Below, in pieces: positions 46,945-57,880 of a stretch of 64,000 nt of DNA. Positions within the stretch are counted from its first letter, which is position 1. Every line of letters starts with the position of its first letter. Origin of the DNA: Lagopus muta (lineage: Eukaryota > Chordata > Aves > Galliformes > Phasianidae); contig NC_064433.1 of NCBI RefSeq assembly GCF_023343835.1, positions 186,644,277 to 186,708,276 on the forward strand. The letters are read 5' to 3'. The notes below the pieces were generated by a model. It was not told where the DNA came from and made no database searches. It worked only from the letters and a program-made list of their open reading frames with translations. Position numbers and translations under genes: made by a program.

Positions 46945-46998
46945 ACACACAATAGAGTAATAGAATTATAGACACACAATAGTGTAATAGAATAATAG
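46945..46998 (+). repeat. 27-bp tandem duplication at a CR1 tail
   Basis: Units 46945-46971 and 46972-46998 both read ACACACAATAG.GTAATAGAAT.ATAG and differ at two positions. The second unit contains the decayed tail of the CR1 copy at 46982, so the duplication took in part of the CR1 end plus flank. Confidence 0.9.
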
Positions 46999-47165
46999 AA
47001 TTTCTGATGTTGGAAAAGACCTCTAAGATCATCTATTCCAACCATCAACCCATCACCACCATGCCCACTAAACCATATCCCTCAGCACCACATCTACACT
47101 TTTCTTGCTAAGCCAGTCCCACACTTTCCCTATCACCTATGTTTTCAAGAAATATTATCCCGTAC
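46982..47165 (-). mobile_element. CR1 3' fragment, minus strand
   Basis: Tail units TAATAGAATAATAGAATTTC, then TGATGTTGGAAAAGACCTCT, TTCCAACCATCAACCCATCA and CCATATCCCTCAGCACCAC. About 180 bases remain, ending near 47165 after TTTTCAAGAAATATTATCC. Confidence 0.9.
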
Positions 47166-47276
47166 ATAATGTAAACAACAAATTTCACTGCCAAAAGTGT
47201 CAGCTTTCTACCATCATTTGCCAATTTGCAAGCAAATGCCATACGCCTGTCTCCCACACCAACCTTTATTTATGAA

Positions 47277-47354
47277 AGAATCACAGAATCACAACTGTAG
47301 GGGTTGGAAGGGAGCTGTGGAGATCATCAACTCCAACTGCCCTTGTCATGAACA
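47277..47354 (-). mobile_element. CR1 3'-terminal stub, minus strand
   Basis: GAATCACAGAATCACAACTG, GGGGTTGGAAGGGAGCTGTGG, AGATCATCAACTCCAACTGCC, ending near CATGAAC. Only the final part of the 3' UTR remains, and an LTR inserted about 40 bases further on. Confidence 0.87.
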
Positions 47355-47398
47355 CCAAAATTCTGCTTATTCAGCTGGATAAAATCCAAGAAGCTTGT

Positions 47399-47814
47399 TG
47401 TCCTGGTTTTATCAGTATTCCATACCATGACATCTGTTGGGTGTTGGGTGCAAAGGCACAGTGAATGGTGGAGCTGTACTTTTAGTTCCTTCTCTAGCAG
47501 TCTCACATGAGTTCTGAGTTTCCAAGAGGAAGATACACTGAGACTTACTGTATTTCCCAGGAGCTTCCACATGATTTCCAGTTGATGGGGAAGAGCTCTC
47601 ATCTTTTCCAGGAGGCCAGCTGTGAGGGCCTGCTGATAAAGACTCTGAATCTTTCTGCTCCCATTTCTCTTTGGTTCATTTGATTTATTATTCTTAATCA
47701 TTCCTTATTATCTCACATTCCTTTTAATAAATTAGTTTCTTCTATCTAACTTCTATCAGTTGGGTTCTTTTCCTTCCTCTCCTTCTACAGAGGTCAACTA
47801 GTCAAACAGCAACA
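47399..47814 (+). mobile_element. ERVL-like solo LTR (416 bp) with near-TSD
   Basis: Starts TGTCCTGGTTTTATCAGTAT and ends CTAGTCAAACAGCAACA, giving TG...CA ends. A canonical AATAAA polyadenylation signal lies at 47726-47731, followed by a T/C-rich U5. The flanking pentamers CTTGT (47394-47398) and CTTGC (47815-47819) agree at four of five positions, consistent with a 5-bp target-site duplication that has since mutated once. No internal viral sequence is present. Its start resembles the avian 'TGTCCTGGTTT' ERVL-like LTRs; the body differs from the other LTRs in the window. Confidence 0.82.
47726..47731 (+). promoter_or_regulatory. AATAAA polyadenylation signal in LTR
   Basis: Canonical hexamer in the R region of the 47399 solo LTR. 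It could still end a transcript passing rightward. Confidence 0.6.
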
Positions 47815-47819
47815 CTTGC

Positions 47820-49568
47820 CTACAGTTAGACCTGCTGTTCTGAGATCTTGTGCTTGGTTGAATGACTACTGCTTTGCTCTGCTTTACTCTCTATTTCCTA
47901 TAGGCTTATACTGAACCTCATAAAGAGATCACTACCCATCAAAATGCAACAAAGGGGCATCCTTAAGGCTGGATTTGCAACTTTCTTTCTGTTGAACTTG
48001 ACATCTTTGACCTACAGTGATAAATATCTCAAAGTGGATTTTAAGAAAAGAGATGATACAAACCAATCACAATTTTGCTAAATCATGTGGATCTTTGCCA
48101 GACTTTGGAAAATCTGCAGCATCTGGCAGCAGACTGTAGTATATAACTGCTGCCAGGGAGATATTGTGAGTTTACTATCCTGGAAAAGTTTACTGTCCTG
48201 GAAAATTGTTACCGTACAAAACACATGCCAAGTTAATACTGTAATGGATTTTATGGTTTGGAATGGCAGTTTGCTAGCACTTGTAGCCAGAGGGCTGTAT
48301 CCTCAGATGGTGCAGAAAAGGTAAATGTGGTGGAAAGCACAGACTCATCAGGAACAGACTTTTAAATACAGAACAACTGCCCTGAGAATACGCCTGCTGT
48401 TGCAAACTCTCACAAAAATGGACTCAGTGATTTTGTGTGAACACGAACACAGCAGATGCACAGAATCTAATAAATTTAGAAGACAGATGCATAAAATCTA
48501 ACAAAGCAATCTAAGAAAATTTCTTAATAGCACAGAAGACAGTTGCTCTTCAGTGGTATGAAACTTCTAGGCTTTCAATTATTAGGATCATCTCAGCCCG
48601 CTCTGTTAAGCTGTGGAAGAAATTTTCATACCTCTTGTCTGCTTTGTTCAGCAGTGTCAAAGAAGGTAGCAACTGATGGAGAGTGAGAGGGAGACATAAT
48701 CTCCTGGGTAATATGTAAGGTGCATCCTTTCGCAGTTCTGCATTCTGCTTTTTACTTGCAGCTCTGTTACTTTCACCAAAGCAAACGCCACAGTATTTCT
48801 CCTTTGTTCTTATGATGTTCTCAGGCTGTTATTCTCATGGTCTCACATCTGCAAACCTTGATGTTACGTCTGATTTCCCATGGGGAAAAACTGCCATTAG
48901 AGTAAGAGTCGCTCTTTCCTCCTTCTTTCACTTTTTCTTATCCACTCTTTTGTAGATTTTAGTTTAAACAAACAAATAAACAAATAAGATTTAGTCAGTA
49001 AAGTAGTAGATGCGATAAGCCATTAAGTCATTTAAATCCCTAGTTAGATACACCCAAAATCGTTGTGCAACACTTGTGCCTGATGAGAGCATGCTCCACG
49101 CAGAGCAAATAGCATCATAAGCAGGAGGAGGGATTTTGAGAAGGTATATTAGAAGGTATACTATGGAAAAACATGAAAACATAGTGGAGAACTATCCTTA
49201 TCATTAATATATCTTGAAGAGGACACCAGAAAAGGATGCTTGCAGTACAGATTCTGCTGTACCTCTTCATGGACTGCCATAAGAGAGAGCTTTCGCTTTC
49301 TTTTTTATTCTTTTTCTTCTTTGCATTTTCCCAAAAAGTAATTCTAGATGTGCGTGCCATCAGCTACAGACCCCATTAATAAAACTTCAAAGTCTGTCAC
49401 AGCATCCTTTGTGGAAACAACAATAGTGTTTATAGTAAATAGTTGTCATAGGACCAATGTTATCTCTTACCTAGGGAAGAGTACACTTGAAGTCAGTGAA
49501 GTCTCCCAGAAGCAGCAATATATCTAAGCTGGCTGCCTGTGCCTTCTGTCCATTGCCATCAGTTCTGG
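47820..49568. other. unassigned DNA
   Basis: No recognised repeat family. It holds an 18-bp tandem pair at 48169-48204 and an A-rich AAACAAACAAATAAACAAAT run near 48965-48985. Confidence 0.5.
48169..48204 (+). repeat. 18-bp tandem duplication, one mismatch
   Basis: AGTTTACTATCCTGGAAA is followed at once by AGTTTACTGTCCTGGAAA. Slippage duplication with a single change. Confidence 0.93.
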
Positions 49569-49638
49569 TGGGTGGCAACCAGCCCGTGGCAGGAGATTGG
49601 AACTGGATGGTCTTAAAGCCAATCTGTGATTCTGTGAC
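49569..49638 (+). mobile_element. CR1 3'-terminal stub, plus strand
   Basis: AGCCCGTGGCAGGAGATTGG, AACTGGATGGTCTTAAAGCC, AATCTGTGATTCTGTGA. The stretch corresponding to CCCTTCCAACCC has been lost from the end. Confidence 0.82.
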
Positions 49639-52600
49639 CACTGGACACTTTTATAAACATACTTGGTACAGGGGCAACCTATGAAAATTCCTTCCTCCAC
49701 CAATTCTTAAAGGAATGAGGGGAAGAAGCTGTGCTTTATTTCCTCAGCATCTCAGTTACTCCCACATAACTCTTATGGCATGTGGTATGGATGCTGTGTG
49801 TTATCACATAGGAGACATGCAATTATGGCACAAATTGCATCAATAAAGTACATCATTGATGACATCTGGACAGAGGTTACAGCTCTGCTTATATTTGCAA
49901 TTTTGTCACTTCCAGGGAAAATTTCTTGGCAGTGAAAATTAACTGCCTGTGCTATAAATCTGCAGTGTAAAGTTATCCTCATGCAGTTTTGGCCATATCA
50001 GATGGCTTTGGCAATCTCCAAAATACTTTATAGGAGAGTTTGAGAATTAGCACAGGCATGAGGCAGCAGGCAGGCAGTGCACACGTGGCCTCTGTTTTGT
50101 AAGTTCAGAGAGTCCCGTAATATATTTCTGGGCAGTTCTTCAACAGCTAGTCTTACTGCTACTGGGGGAAAAAACATGGAAAATAAAGTGGTAATATGTA
50201 GTTTAGTGCTTACACAACATATTTCATTCCCAGAGAGCCCATTCCCCACTCCAAAGTCAAGACTCTACTTCTAGAAAAATCAACAACACATAACAAAAAC
50301 CCAGTATCATTAGTTTGAAATGTCAAAGCATTCCTGCTTAAAGTTAGGTTCCATTGTCCATAGTTAGACTCCTTACCAACAGAGCTTCTATCGCTGTTAA
50401 CCACCTTTAGTTCCCATGCAGTGAATCTCATCACTTCAGAAAACAAGGCCATTTCAGTCATTCTCCTGAAAAATTGATTTAGAAGCAGAAGAGAGTAAGT
50501 CACTTTGATTTTCTAAGAGTCAGAATGAAGGAAACTCTTCTTCAAAGAAATAGCGTGACTGAAAAGCCAATGCAGTGTAAACATCTTGAAGGCAAACCTA
50601 ACCACCATATAATAAAAAGAGATGCCCATCCACTGAGATCTATTGGCTTTTGTATGGAAATACAAAGATGAAATAATTCATTTTTTATTTCTGAAGGAAT
50701 AATTTGCAAGTTGTAAAAAGAAGCAAAGGTTTTGTGGAATTGATTCTTCCTGGTGGTTTTGAATTAATCTGAGTGTTTGAAGTCTGCATTACAAATCCAA
50801 TAGAAATTTGTCTAAATAACCTCAAAAATTTCAAAATCAACATGCCTTCAAGGAAATAAAATGTGTCAAAGAGAAAGTTCAGTCTTCAAAACAAACATCT
50901 TGCATGGTGCCAGAAAATGATCACAATGCTGAATGGAAAAGTAGAGCAGAATTTTCTGAAAGATCGTAGAGCAGTGAACATTGTGGAGCCCTGAAAAGAG
51001 CTCAGTACAAAAGTCATCATATAGATATATCAGATGCTATGGATTTTCCTATTTGCATTGCATTTGCTGTATAGCATCAAAGCCATCTATTTTCTAAAAA
51101 CAACTAGCTTAAGTTACATTGTTTGACTGATTGTAGTTACTGTGGCTAAGCAATAAAATGTATTTAATTCTTGAAGGAATCTATTACAGGTAGTATAGAT
51201 ATCTTATGTAAGGAATATAGTTTTTCTACTGTCTCTTTTTTAGTATTCTTCAGGAGATTGTTTCATTGCCATTCATACCAAAAAGCACCTTGTTTTTCAA
51301 ACAACCTCACTGGCAGTACAGCACTGTGCAGGAAGGTCAAACTCTAGTCAACATGTGTAAGAATAAGAGACCCTTATGGGCATAACAAAAGAGCTGAGCT
51401 TTCACAAGAGGTGTGAAGAAAGAAGATGGTTAATGCAAGAAATGTGGTGCCACTTTTCATTGGAAATATGAAGAGCATTTTTATAAATTGCTTAGCAGTA
51501 GCCTTCATCCTTTTCTCTTGTTTACTAAAATGAGAATCTAGTCTTAATGAATATATTCCAAGTAGAATGAAAAAAAAAATCATTCTTTTGGGAGATTCCA
51601 CACTCACGGTTTCTCAAAGCCAAACCCAGTGTGGATTTTAAAAACTGCTTAAATTTACTTAAAATGTTAATCTATTATGAGAGGAAGGTTCCATCCGTGC
51701 AACTTTCAATTGCAGCTGCCATTATAAAATCTTGCTTTCTTTTCTTGCTTTCTCACTGCAGTGTAAAATTTTATACTAAATTGATTTTTATCTGCAGTAA
51801 TAGCATCGTAACTTGGTATCAGAGACACTGAGCAGCAATCAGAGGATGTAAAACGATCCATATTTTCCTAGTTAATGTTCAACTTAAATCTTAATGATGT
51901 TTTAAAATGTAAGCTAATTTTCTCTTTAGTACTGGACATCCTTGGATTATGAGCTTGATTGGGTTGCCTATGTTGTAACCTGCAAGATGGACTTTCTTTA
52001 ACTAAATACTACTATATTGTGTTACAAAGCCACGTACAAATCTTTCCCTTTTTGAACCAGCTTACAACTAGAATGGGTTTCCTCCTTTGTGCACTGAGGA
52101 GCTATGCTGCTGCACAACAAATTAACCCTTGTGCTTTCTTTCGGCTGACTCCATGGCTCTGACCACTTTTGAAGAAAAGCTGAGGGCAAAGAGGGCAAGA
52201 ACGAAGCAGTGAACACACCCACTGGACAACAGTTTGTCAGTACAGGGAGATTTTGTATTTTTTTAAACTTGTCCAGGAGACATCACTGTCAGTCCCACAG
52301 TGCTTCTCTGAGCAGGACTCCCATATGGTACAAACGATGTATCTCCCCTTCTGGTACAACTGCTCAGCAGTTTCTCAGAACAGTCACACCATTTCCTGAA
52401 TATGCCCTACGCAATCTCCTGTAAGGCTCCTACATCCTAGTTCAAACCACCTTTTCTTACCCCCATGAAGATACATAGTAATTCTGCAGAAAGTAAGGCT
52501 CAAGGATTTGAATTGATTGCCTTACCAAAAGTAAGTTAGACAACTTAGCCCCAGAGATGATTTCATTTTAGTTAAGAAGTTTCTTACAGCCTGGCTGGAT

Positions 52601-54121
52601 AAGGTATGTGCTATTATTTTTCAGCCCATAGAATTTAACTCTAAAAACTTCAGTTACACTGAAAAAGGCACCTAATTAATGTCTTCTATAATGCAAAAGC
52701 CACGTCTGCTAAAGGAAGGAAGGAAGTCAAGGAATTTTAAAGTTGCTCAAGTAAATTCTCGTTTTCCAGATTGTCATTTTCCCAACCCAGAAATACCCTT
52801 GTGTAAGAGATTTGAGAACCTCCTCTCCCTCCTGTAAATTGGAGTGAGACACCTTGTACAGATGAAAAGCAGATAAACCAGAGGTAGATTCTCTGCACTA
52901 ACTTTCCAAAAGCCTAAACTGACAGAGCTGGGATAAGTATGAAAGGAAGGGAATGACTCCAGATGCTTTGGGACCAGTTGTGGAAGTAGGGACTCTTGGC
53001 TACTACACTTGGCTATGAGGAGTGACTTCAGAGCCAGGCTATTATTTCTAGGGAAGAGCAATGGCTCCTTTCAGTCATCTTCTGAAATAGCTAATGGCTG
53101 GCAGATGCTTGTATCCTACCAGCAAGGAGGCTTCCTTCTGTGTTTTCATTGTGCTAAGCGGAAATGACAGGATTGGCAGAATTTTGGTGAATTGCTCCAA
53201 CTCCCTGGTTCTTAGCTGGATAACAAGACGAGGAATTGAAGGATTTCAGTAGTGTCCTCATTAATAGAAGGTTCAATGCTGCATATATGGGAGTGAAAGA
53301 CTCACCTTTGATCCTTGGGCTCAGGAAACAACTATACACACTGAATTAAAATGATTGTTTATGTGTGCTAAACTGCACAGAAAAAGTTGGTTCCTCCCAT
53401 TTGTCTTGCCATGGCAAGAGAGAAACCAGTAACCAGTACGGTAGAAACCCTCTTATTCTCTTTTCTATACCAGTATTTGAATGAAAGACCAAAGAGCACT
53501 GCTTAAAAAAAAGCAAACAGTGTCTATTTGTTATTCTTACTATGCTGAGAAAGGACCTGCAGTCTGTCACAAAGGTGGTCTGATTCATTCAGTCCCCAAG
53601 CCACGGTTTAAAGGAGTCAACATTGTTTAGTGTAGACTTCAGCCTCATTGACATTCACTGGTTCCACTGTGGTCTCAATCATCTCTGTCTTCCAGATCAC
53701 AGCTTCAGTGTCTGGCCAAAAAGCAATGTTTATGTGAAGCTAAGCAACACTACGTTAATATTTATGCTGACAGATAGATTCACTACAACAAACAATTTTA
53801 TTCTGACAGATTATATGACATCAACAAGGGAATCTTGTGTATCTTCCTCATGGGGAAATTCCTTCTTTTGCACTGGAGTGAAAACACAGGAGGTGATTCC
53901 ATGCTGCACATTGTCTCTATGTCCCTACAATTACTTTTGAAAACTTTTTAAATCTCATTTTGTATGTGCATTTGACTTTTTGATTGTATCAGCTATGCAA
54001 CAGCCATTTATTAAAAAGAGACCCCCCCATGAGTGAAGCTTCTTGCAAAGCACATGTGCTATTCCTTGGCACTGTGTACTGTCCTTTTCACTACAGAGTT
54101 ACACTCCAGCATCCATCTCTG
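49639..54121. other. unassigned DNA
   Basis: The longest stretch without a recognised repeat, about 4.5 kb. No open frame passes 97 codons except 53623-53940 (105 codons), which has no recognisable family. An old repeat too diverged to see, or conserved regulatory DNA, cannot be excluded. Confidence 0.5.
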
Positions 54122-54368
54122 TCTCACAGGAATGACAAGAAACTGCATTGAGAGAGGTCCAGGATGGATGTTAGGAAAAAATTCTTCACCAACGGGTGGT
54201 GGGCATGGAACAAGCTCCCCAGGCCAATGGTCACGGCACCAGGATGCTGGAGTTTGGACACTCTCAAACACAGGGTTTAAAATTTAGGTGGTTCTGGGGA
54301 GCCAGGAGTTGGACACAATGATCCTCGTGAGTCTCTTCGAACTCGGGATGATCTATGATTCTGTGATT
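54122..54368 (+). mobile_element. CR1 3' fragment, plus strand
   Basis: GTCCAGGATGGATGTTAGGAA, AAAATTCTTCACCAACGGGT, CATGGAACAAGCTCCCCAGG, then TTGGACACAATGATCCTCGTG, AGTCTCTTCGAACTCGGGATG and ATGATTCTGTGATTATGTGA. The 3' UTR junction (TTCGAACTCGGGATGAT) differs from the other tail types, so this is another subfamily. The frame at 54033-54287 reads a broken ORF2 end. Confidence 0.88.
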
Positions 54369-55005
54369 ATGTGAGCAGCTGTTGAAACACTTTTTTTTTC
54401 ATTATTTCCAATGACCATACTGTTTGCTTGGAAAGTGATATAATGTCAACAGGGAGTTTTGGCAACCCATTAAGTATGCCCGGGAGGAAGAAAACTTGTC
54501 ATTGAACCTGTAATGAAAATGCACAAATCTACAAGGAACTGAACAAAGTCTATTTCCTATATTCCATTTTATTACCTTCAGCTATCAAACAGCTCCTTCA
54601 AAATTTAGGTGTTAAAGGAAGTTTCAGATCATCCAAGCAAACTTCCCCTAGCTCTCCCTTCTATCTAGTTTAGCCCACTGTACATGTCCTTGGGATGAGC
54701 AACTCGTATTTAACAAAGATGCTGTTAATGTGTGGCTAAGCCATGTTTTCTGGGAATGCAGCAGAAGATATATCAAGCCCTGGTTAGCCCATTATCACTG
54801 TGAGAGGTTTTCACCCTGTTTCTTTCTTCTGTCACCTGAATTATCTTACTCTATTTCTTTTCGTTCTTCCACTGAAGAGCTCTTTTAATGCCTGTTGTCT
54901 CCTTCCTATTAAGGCACTTGCACACCCTAATGAACTCACCATACAACCTTTCTCTTCAAACAGATTAAACTATATTTCACACAGCATGTGGTATTTTCCT
55001 TATTC
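54369..55005. other. unassigned DNA
   Basis: No recognised repeat or exon. Confidence 0.5.
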
Positions 55006-55125
55006 CATAGAATCACAGAATATCTATGGTAGAAAGACACCTGTGGAGATCTCCCAGTCCAACCCCAGCTCAAAGTATGGGAACATAGAGCAAGCTGCTC
55101 AGGATCTGTCTAGTCAGGTTTTGAA
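55006..55125 (-). mobile_element. CR1 3' fragment, minus strand
   Basis: CATAGAATCACAGAATATCT, ATGGTAGAAAGACACCTGTGG, AGATCTCCCAGTCCAACCCC, CAAGCTGCTCAGGATCTGTC. Short and diverged, with the 3' end at the left. Confidence 0.85.
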
Positions 55126-56329
55126 TAAAACTAAAATAACAACAACAGTAATAATATAAAAGAATAATAGATGAATACTTTCCATGCTAGGGTTTGGTTT
55201 GGTTCAATTAGATTTGGTTTAGTTTATTTCTCCAGCAATTTAAAATGGCTCTGCAACATAACCCCTTGTGCTTCTTTTGTGAGCACAATAATTTATGGCA
55301 AGGGTTGTTTCTGTTTATTGTTATTCAGACAAGAAGAAATTAGAGCATTACAAAAATCCAGCAGCATCATGTAATGTGGTAATTACAGCAGTTAAACACA
55401 AAACCAGACAATGAAAAACAGGGCTTTTCCTTGAGTAAGAGGGGACGGTTCTGTATTTCATGGCTTGACTGATAAAAAATGATTTGATAAAATAAACAGC
55501 AAACAAAATCTAAAATATTCTATCAGCTATGTCTGAGGGCACTGTGAAGGGTACACATACAAAAAGCCCTGGATATATATATCTCTATTTTCAGAGGCAA
55601 AATGGCATTTCCTCTGCACTAGCTATGAATTTGAAAGATAGAGCAGATTGCTGTTGTTCAGAAAAGGGGGTGAAAAGCAACTTCTATCAGACAAAAAGGA
55701 GTTTTTGGTATGTAACAGTAGGATTCACCTCAGCTAATGTTATGTGTTTCAAAGCTGAATTTCTAGTCATAGGTTGCCATTCAGTCCACCTCTACTGTCA
55801 CTGGAGAAAGATGGACCGATTCAGAGGGAGCTTCTTCCCATTCATCTTAGATGTCTACCCTCAGTTAAATGAGTCTGGCTCTGAAGGTTCCTGCCCTTCT
55901 TTTCACTGACTGAAAACAGCTGATAAGGGTGTTTTGCTTTGAATGCTACATTATACATAGGTTAAATTAAATGAGATGAATTTCACATTCCAGTTACAAA
56001 CCTGTAAGATGACATTACAGTCTCATCCCATGAACCTTCCATGTTTGACACAATGTTTGTCAGAGATCAGAAACGCAGGCTAAATGATCATGACACCTTC
56101 TTGATTCAAATCAAGGAAAGATTTGAGGTGGCAATAATCTTCATGTTTATTTTTGAAGAGGTTCCTAAAGATCAGACAATTATATAAAAAAAAACGTGGT
56201 GACAATTAGTCTGTTCTCCCATTTGCTTCATTTCATTCCCAATTTGCTAAAATTAGTAAAAATGAATGTGAGTTACAAAGTTGGATGCCTGGCATTAAAT
56301 CAGTAATGTTGCATTCTCATTTCAGCTTT
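55126..56329. other. unassigned DNA
   Basis: No recognised repeat. A 126-codon plus-strand frame (55529-55909) has no family motif, signal peptide or membrane segment, and no splice-site pattern that would favour an exon. Confidence 0.48.
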
Positions 56330-56676
56330 AAGGAGATGATTTTTCACGTAGTGTCTGGTACGATGCTATGTTTTGGTTTTGGGAGAAAAACAATGCTGAT
56401 AACACACCAATGTTATAGCTGTTGCTGAGCAGTACAGAGCCAAGGACACTTCATCAAGGGTGCTGGGCAGACAGAAAGAGCTGGGAAGGAACACAACCAG
56501 GACAACTGACCTAAAATGGCCAACAGGATATGTCATCATGTGAAAAAATTATAAAAGTTAGGTGATGTCAGCTGCTGCTTAAGGATTGGCTGAGCATCAG
56601 TTGGCAGGTGAGGAGCAATTCTTTGTAAATATATATACACGTATTGCTGAGCAGCCTGCCAGGTTAAACCACAACA
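56330..56676 (+). mobile_element. ERVL-like solo LTR, plus strand, shortened
   Basis: Family landmarks in the forward direction: GTGTCTGGTACGATGCTATG, TTTTGGTTTTGGGAG near 56370, AATGCTGATAACACACCAATG, GCTGTTGCTGAGCAGTACAG near 56418, ACAACCAGGACAACTGACC near 56494, GGATATGTCATCATGTGA and the terminus AGGTTAAACCACAACA at 56676. Its 3' half is shorter than the LTR at 20949, with a deletion after CTTTGTAAATATATATACAC. The U3 start is decayed, so the left border is approximate. No internal viral region adjoins it. Confidence 0.85.
56550..56556 (+). promoter_or_regulatory. TATA box in LTR
   Basis: TATAAAA at the place where this LTR family has its core promoter, between the GACAACTGACC block and the R region. 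It is a possible source of cryptic rightward transcription. Confidence 0.5.
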
Positions 56677-57253
56677 TTTGAGTTATTTTCTGAATGTTTT
56701 GCTGTTTTGGATTTTCTTTAACAACAGTGATATTTATCAAGAGCTGGGCATTAAAGTCTGTTTGTTAATTGAACCTGAACTTGGCACTTTTTGGCTAACC
56801 ACGCTGAATGTATTTAGATATACTTTACATTTTACCCAGATTTTCTACAGAAATGAAATGTACATGATCAGACTTAATCTATATACATATCAATCTTCTA
56901 CTCCGTGATGCTTTTTAAATAACTGTTGAATACACAATTTCAACCAAATCTGATGGAGATTCAAGCGCATTACAGTCGTGCAGGTTTCACCACATCCAAT
57001 TGAGGTAAAGCTGCAATCGTTGCTCTCATTAAAAGATATGTGACAGAAAGAATTCAAACCTTTAGAAAGACTATGGAAGTCTGCATAGGAGAAAAACACC
57101 ATGAGTACTATGAACACTGGAAAATGGTTCTTTTACACTTGTATATTTTCAGAACCACAAAATCGAATCATGTATGTCATCCACCCTGTTGCTCAAGGAA
57201 CAACTTGTTATTGCATTAGAAAATGATTTTCTACACATTACTATGAGACACCA
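56677..57253. other. unassigned DNA
   Basis: No recognised repeat or exon between the LTR and the pyrimidine tract. Confidence 0.5.
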
Positions 57254-57359
57254 TTTCTTTTTCCTTTTTTCTTTTTTCTTTTTCTTTTTTCTTTTTTCTT
57301 TTTTCTTTTCTCTTTTTTCTTTTCTCTTTTTTCTTTTCTCTTTTTTCTTTTTTTTTTTT
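57254..57359 (+). repeat. 106-bp pure pyrimidine (T/C) tract
   Basis: Every base from 57254 to 57359 is T or C. The first part is built of TTTTTTC-like units. The second part (about 57308-57350) is a period-14 array of CTCTTTTTTCTTTT. The long poly-Phe/Leu/Ser open frame over it is an artefact. Mirror symmetry would allow triplex (H-DNA) formation. Confidence 0.95.
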
Positions 57360-57712
57360 ATGTTGTTATATACTGATTTAAAAGAGACAAAATTAGAATT
57401 GAGTTTGAATTGGACAAAGGCAGTATTTTCAATCTTTCTGTTTGTACCTGCATTCTCTTATATATCTGAGTTCTCCAAGGAAAAGAGCATCTGTTGTCAC
57501 ATAGTTAATGTAAACCCAGTACTGTACCTCCAAGTCTACAGTAAACACTGTGACTCACTGTAGGAGTTTCATTTTCCATAAGCAAAATCTTTAGTAAAGG
57601 CAAATTAGAAAAGGCATCTGCAAAGACCCTGTCTGCCCCCATCCCAAGTCAAAGCAAGTTCAGCATAACAGTGGAGTCAGGACTCCAAATGACTTTTGAA
57701 AATGTCCAACAG
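57360..57712. other. unassigned DNA
   Basis: About 350 bases with no recognised feature. Confidence 0.5.
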
Positions 57713-57880
57713 CACAGAATCATAGAATCATTAAGGTTGGAAAAGACCACTAAATCATCCAGTTCAACCATCAACCCATCCACACCATGCCCTCAGTGCC
57801 ACATCTCCACATTTCTTGAACACCTCCTAGGATGGTGATTTCACCACCTCCCCGGACAGCCCGTGCCAGTGCCTGATGTC
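57713..57880 (-). mobile_element. CR1 3' fragment, minus strand
   Basis: CACAGAATCATAGAATCATT, AAGGTTGGAAAAGACCACTA, TTCAACCATCAACCCATCC, GGATGGTGATTTCACCACCTC, GACAGCCCGTGCCAGTGCC. The match to the consensus stops after GTGCCTGATG near 57880; the sequence that follows is not CR1. Confidence 0.92.

Noticed and set aside
46674-46971. Mitochondrial insert, suggested by Tyr/Leu/Ile-rich frames
   Set aside because: No recognisable mitochondrial gene sequence; the composition follows from AT-rich DNA.
47327-47701. 124-codon minus-strand frame
   Set aside because: Lies almost wholly in the solo LTR at 47399-47814, antisense to it.
55529-55909. 126-codon plus-strand frame
   Set aside because: No recognisable domain, signal peptide or splice pattern; length is within what chance gives in 64 kb.
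57174-57563. 129-codon plus-strand open frame
   Set aside because: Its centre is the pyrimidine tract translated as Phe, Leu and Ser; low-complexity artefact.
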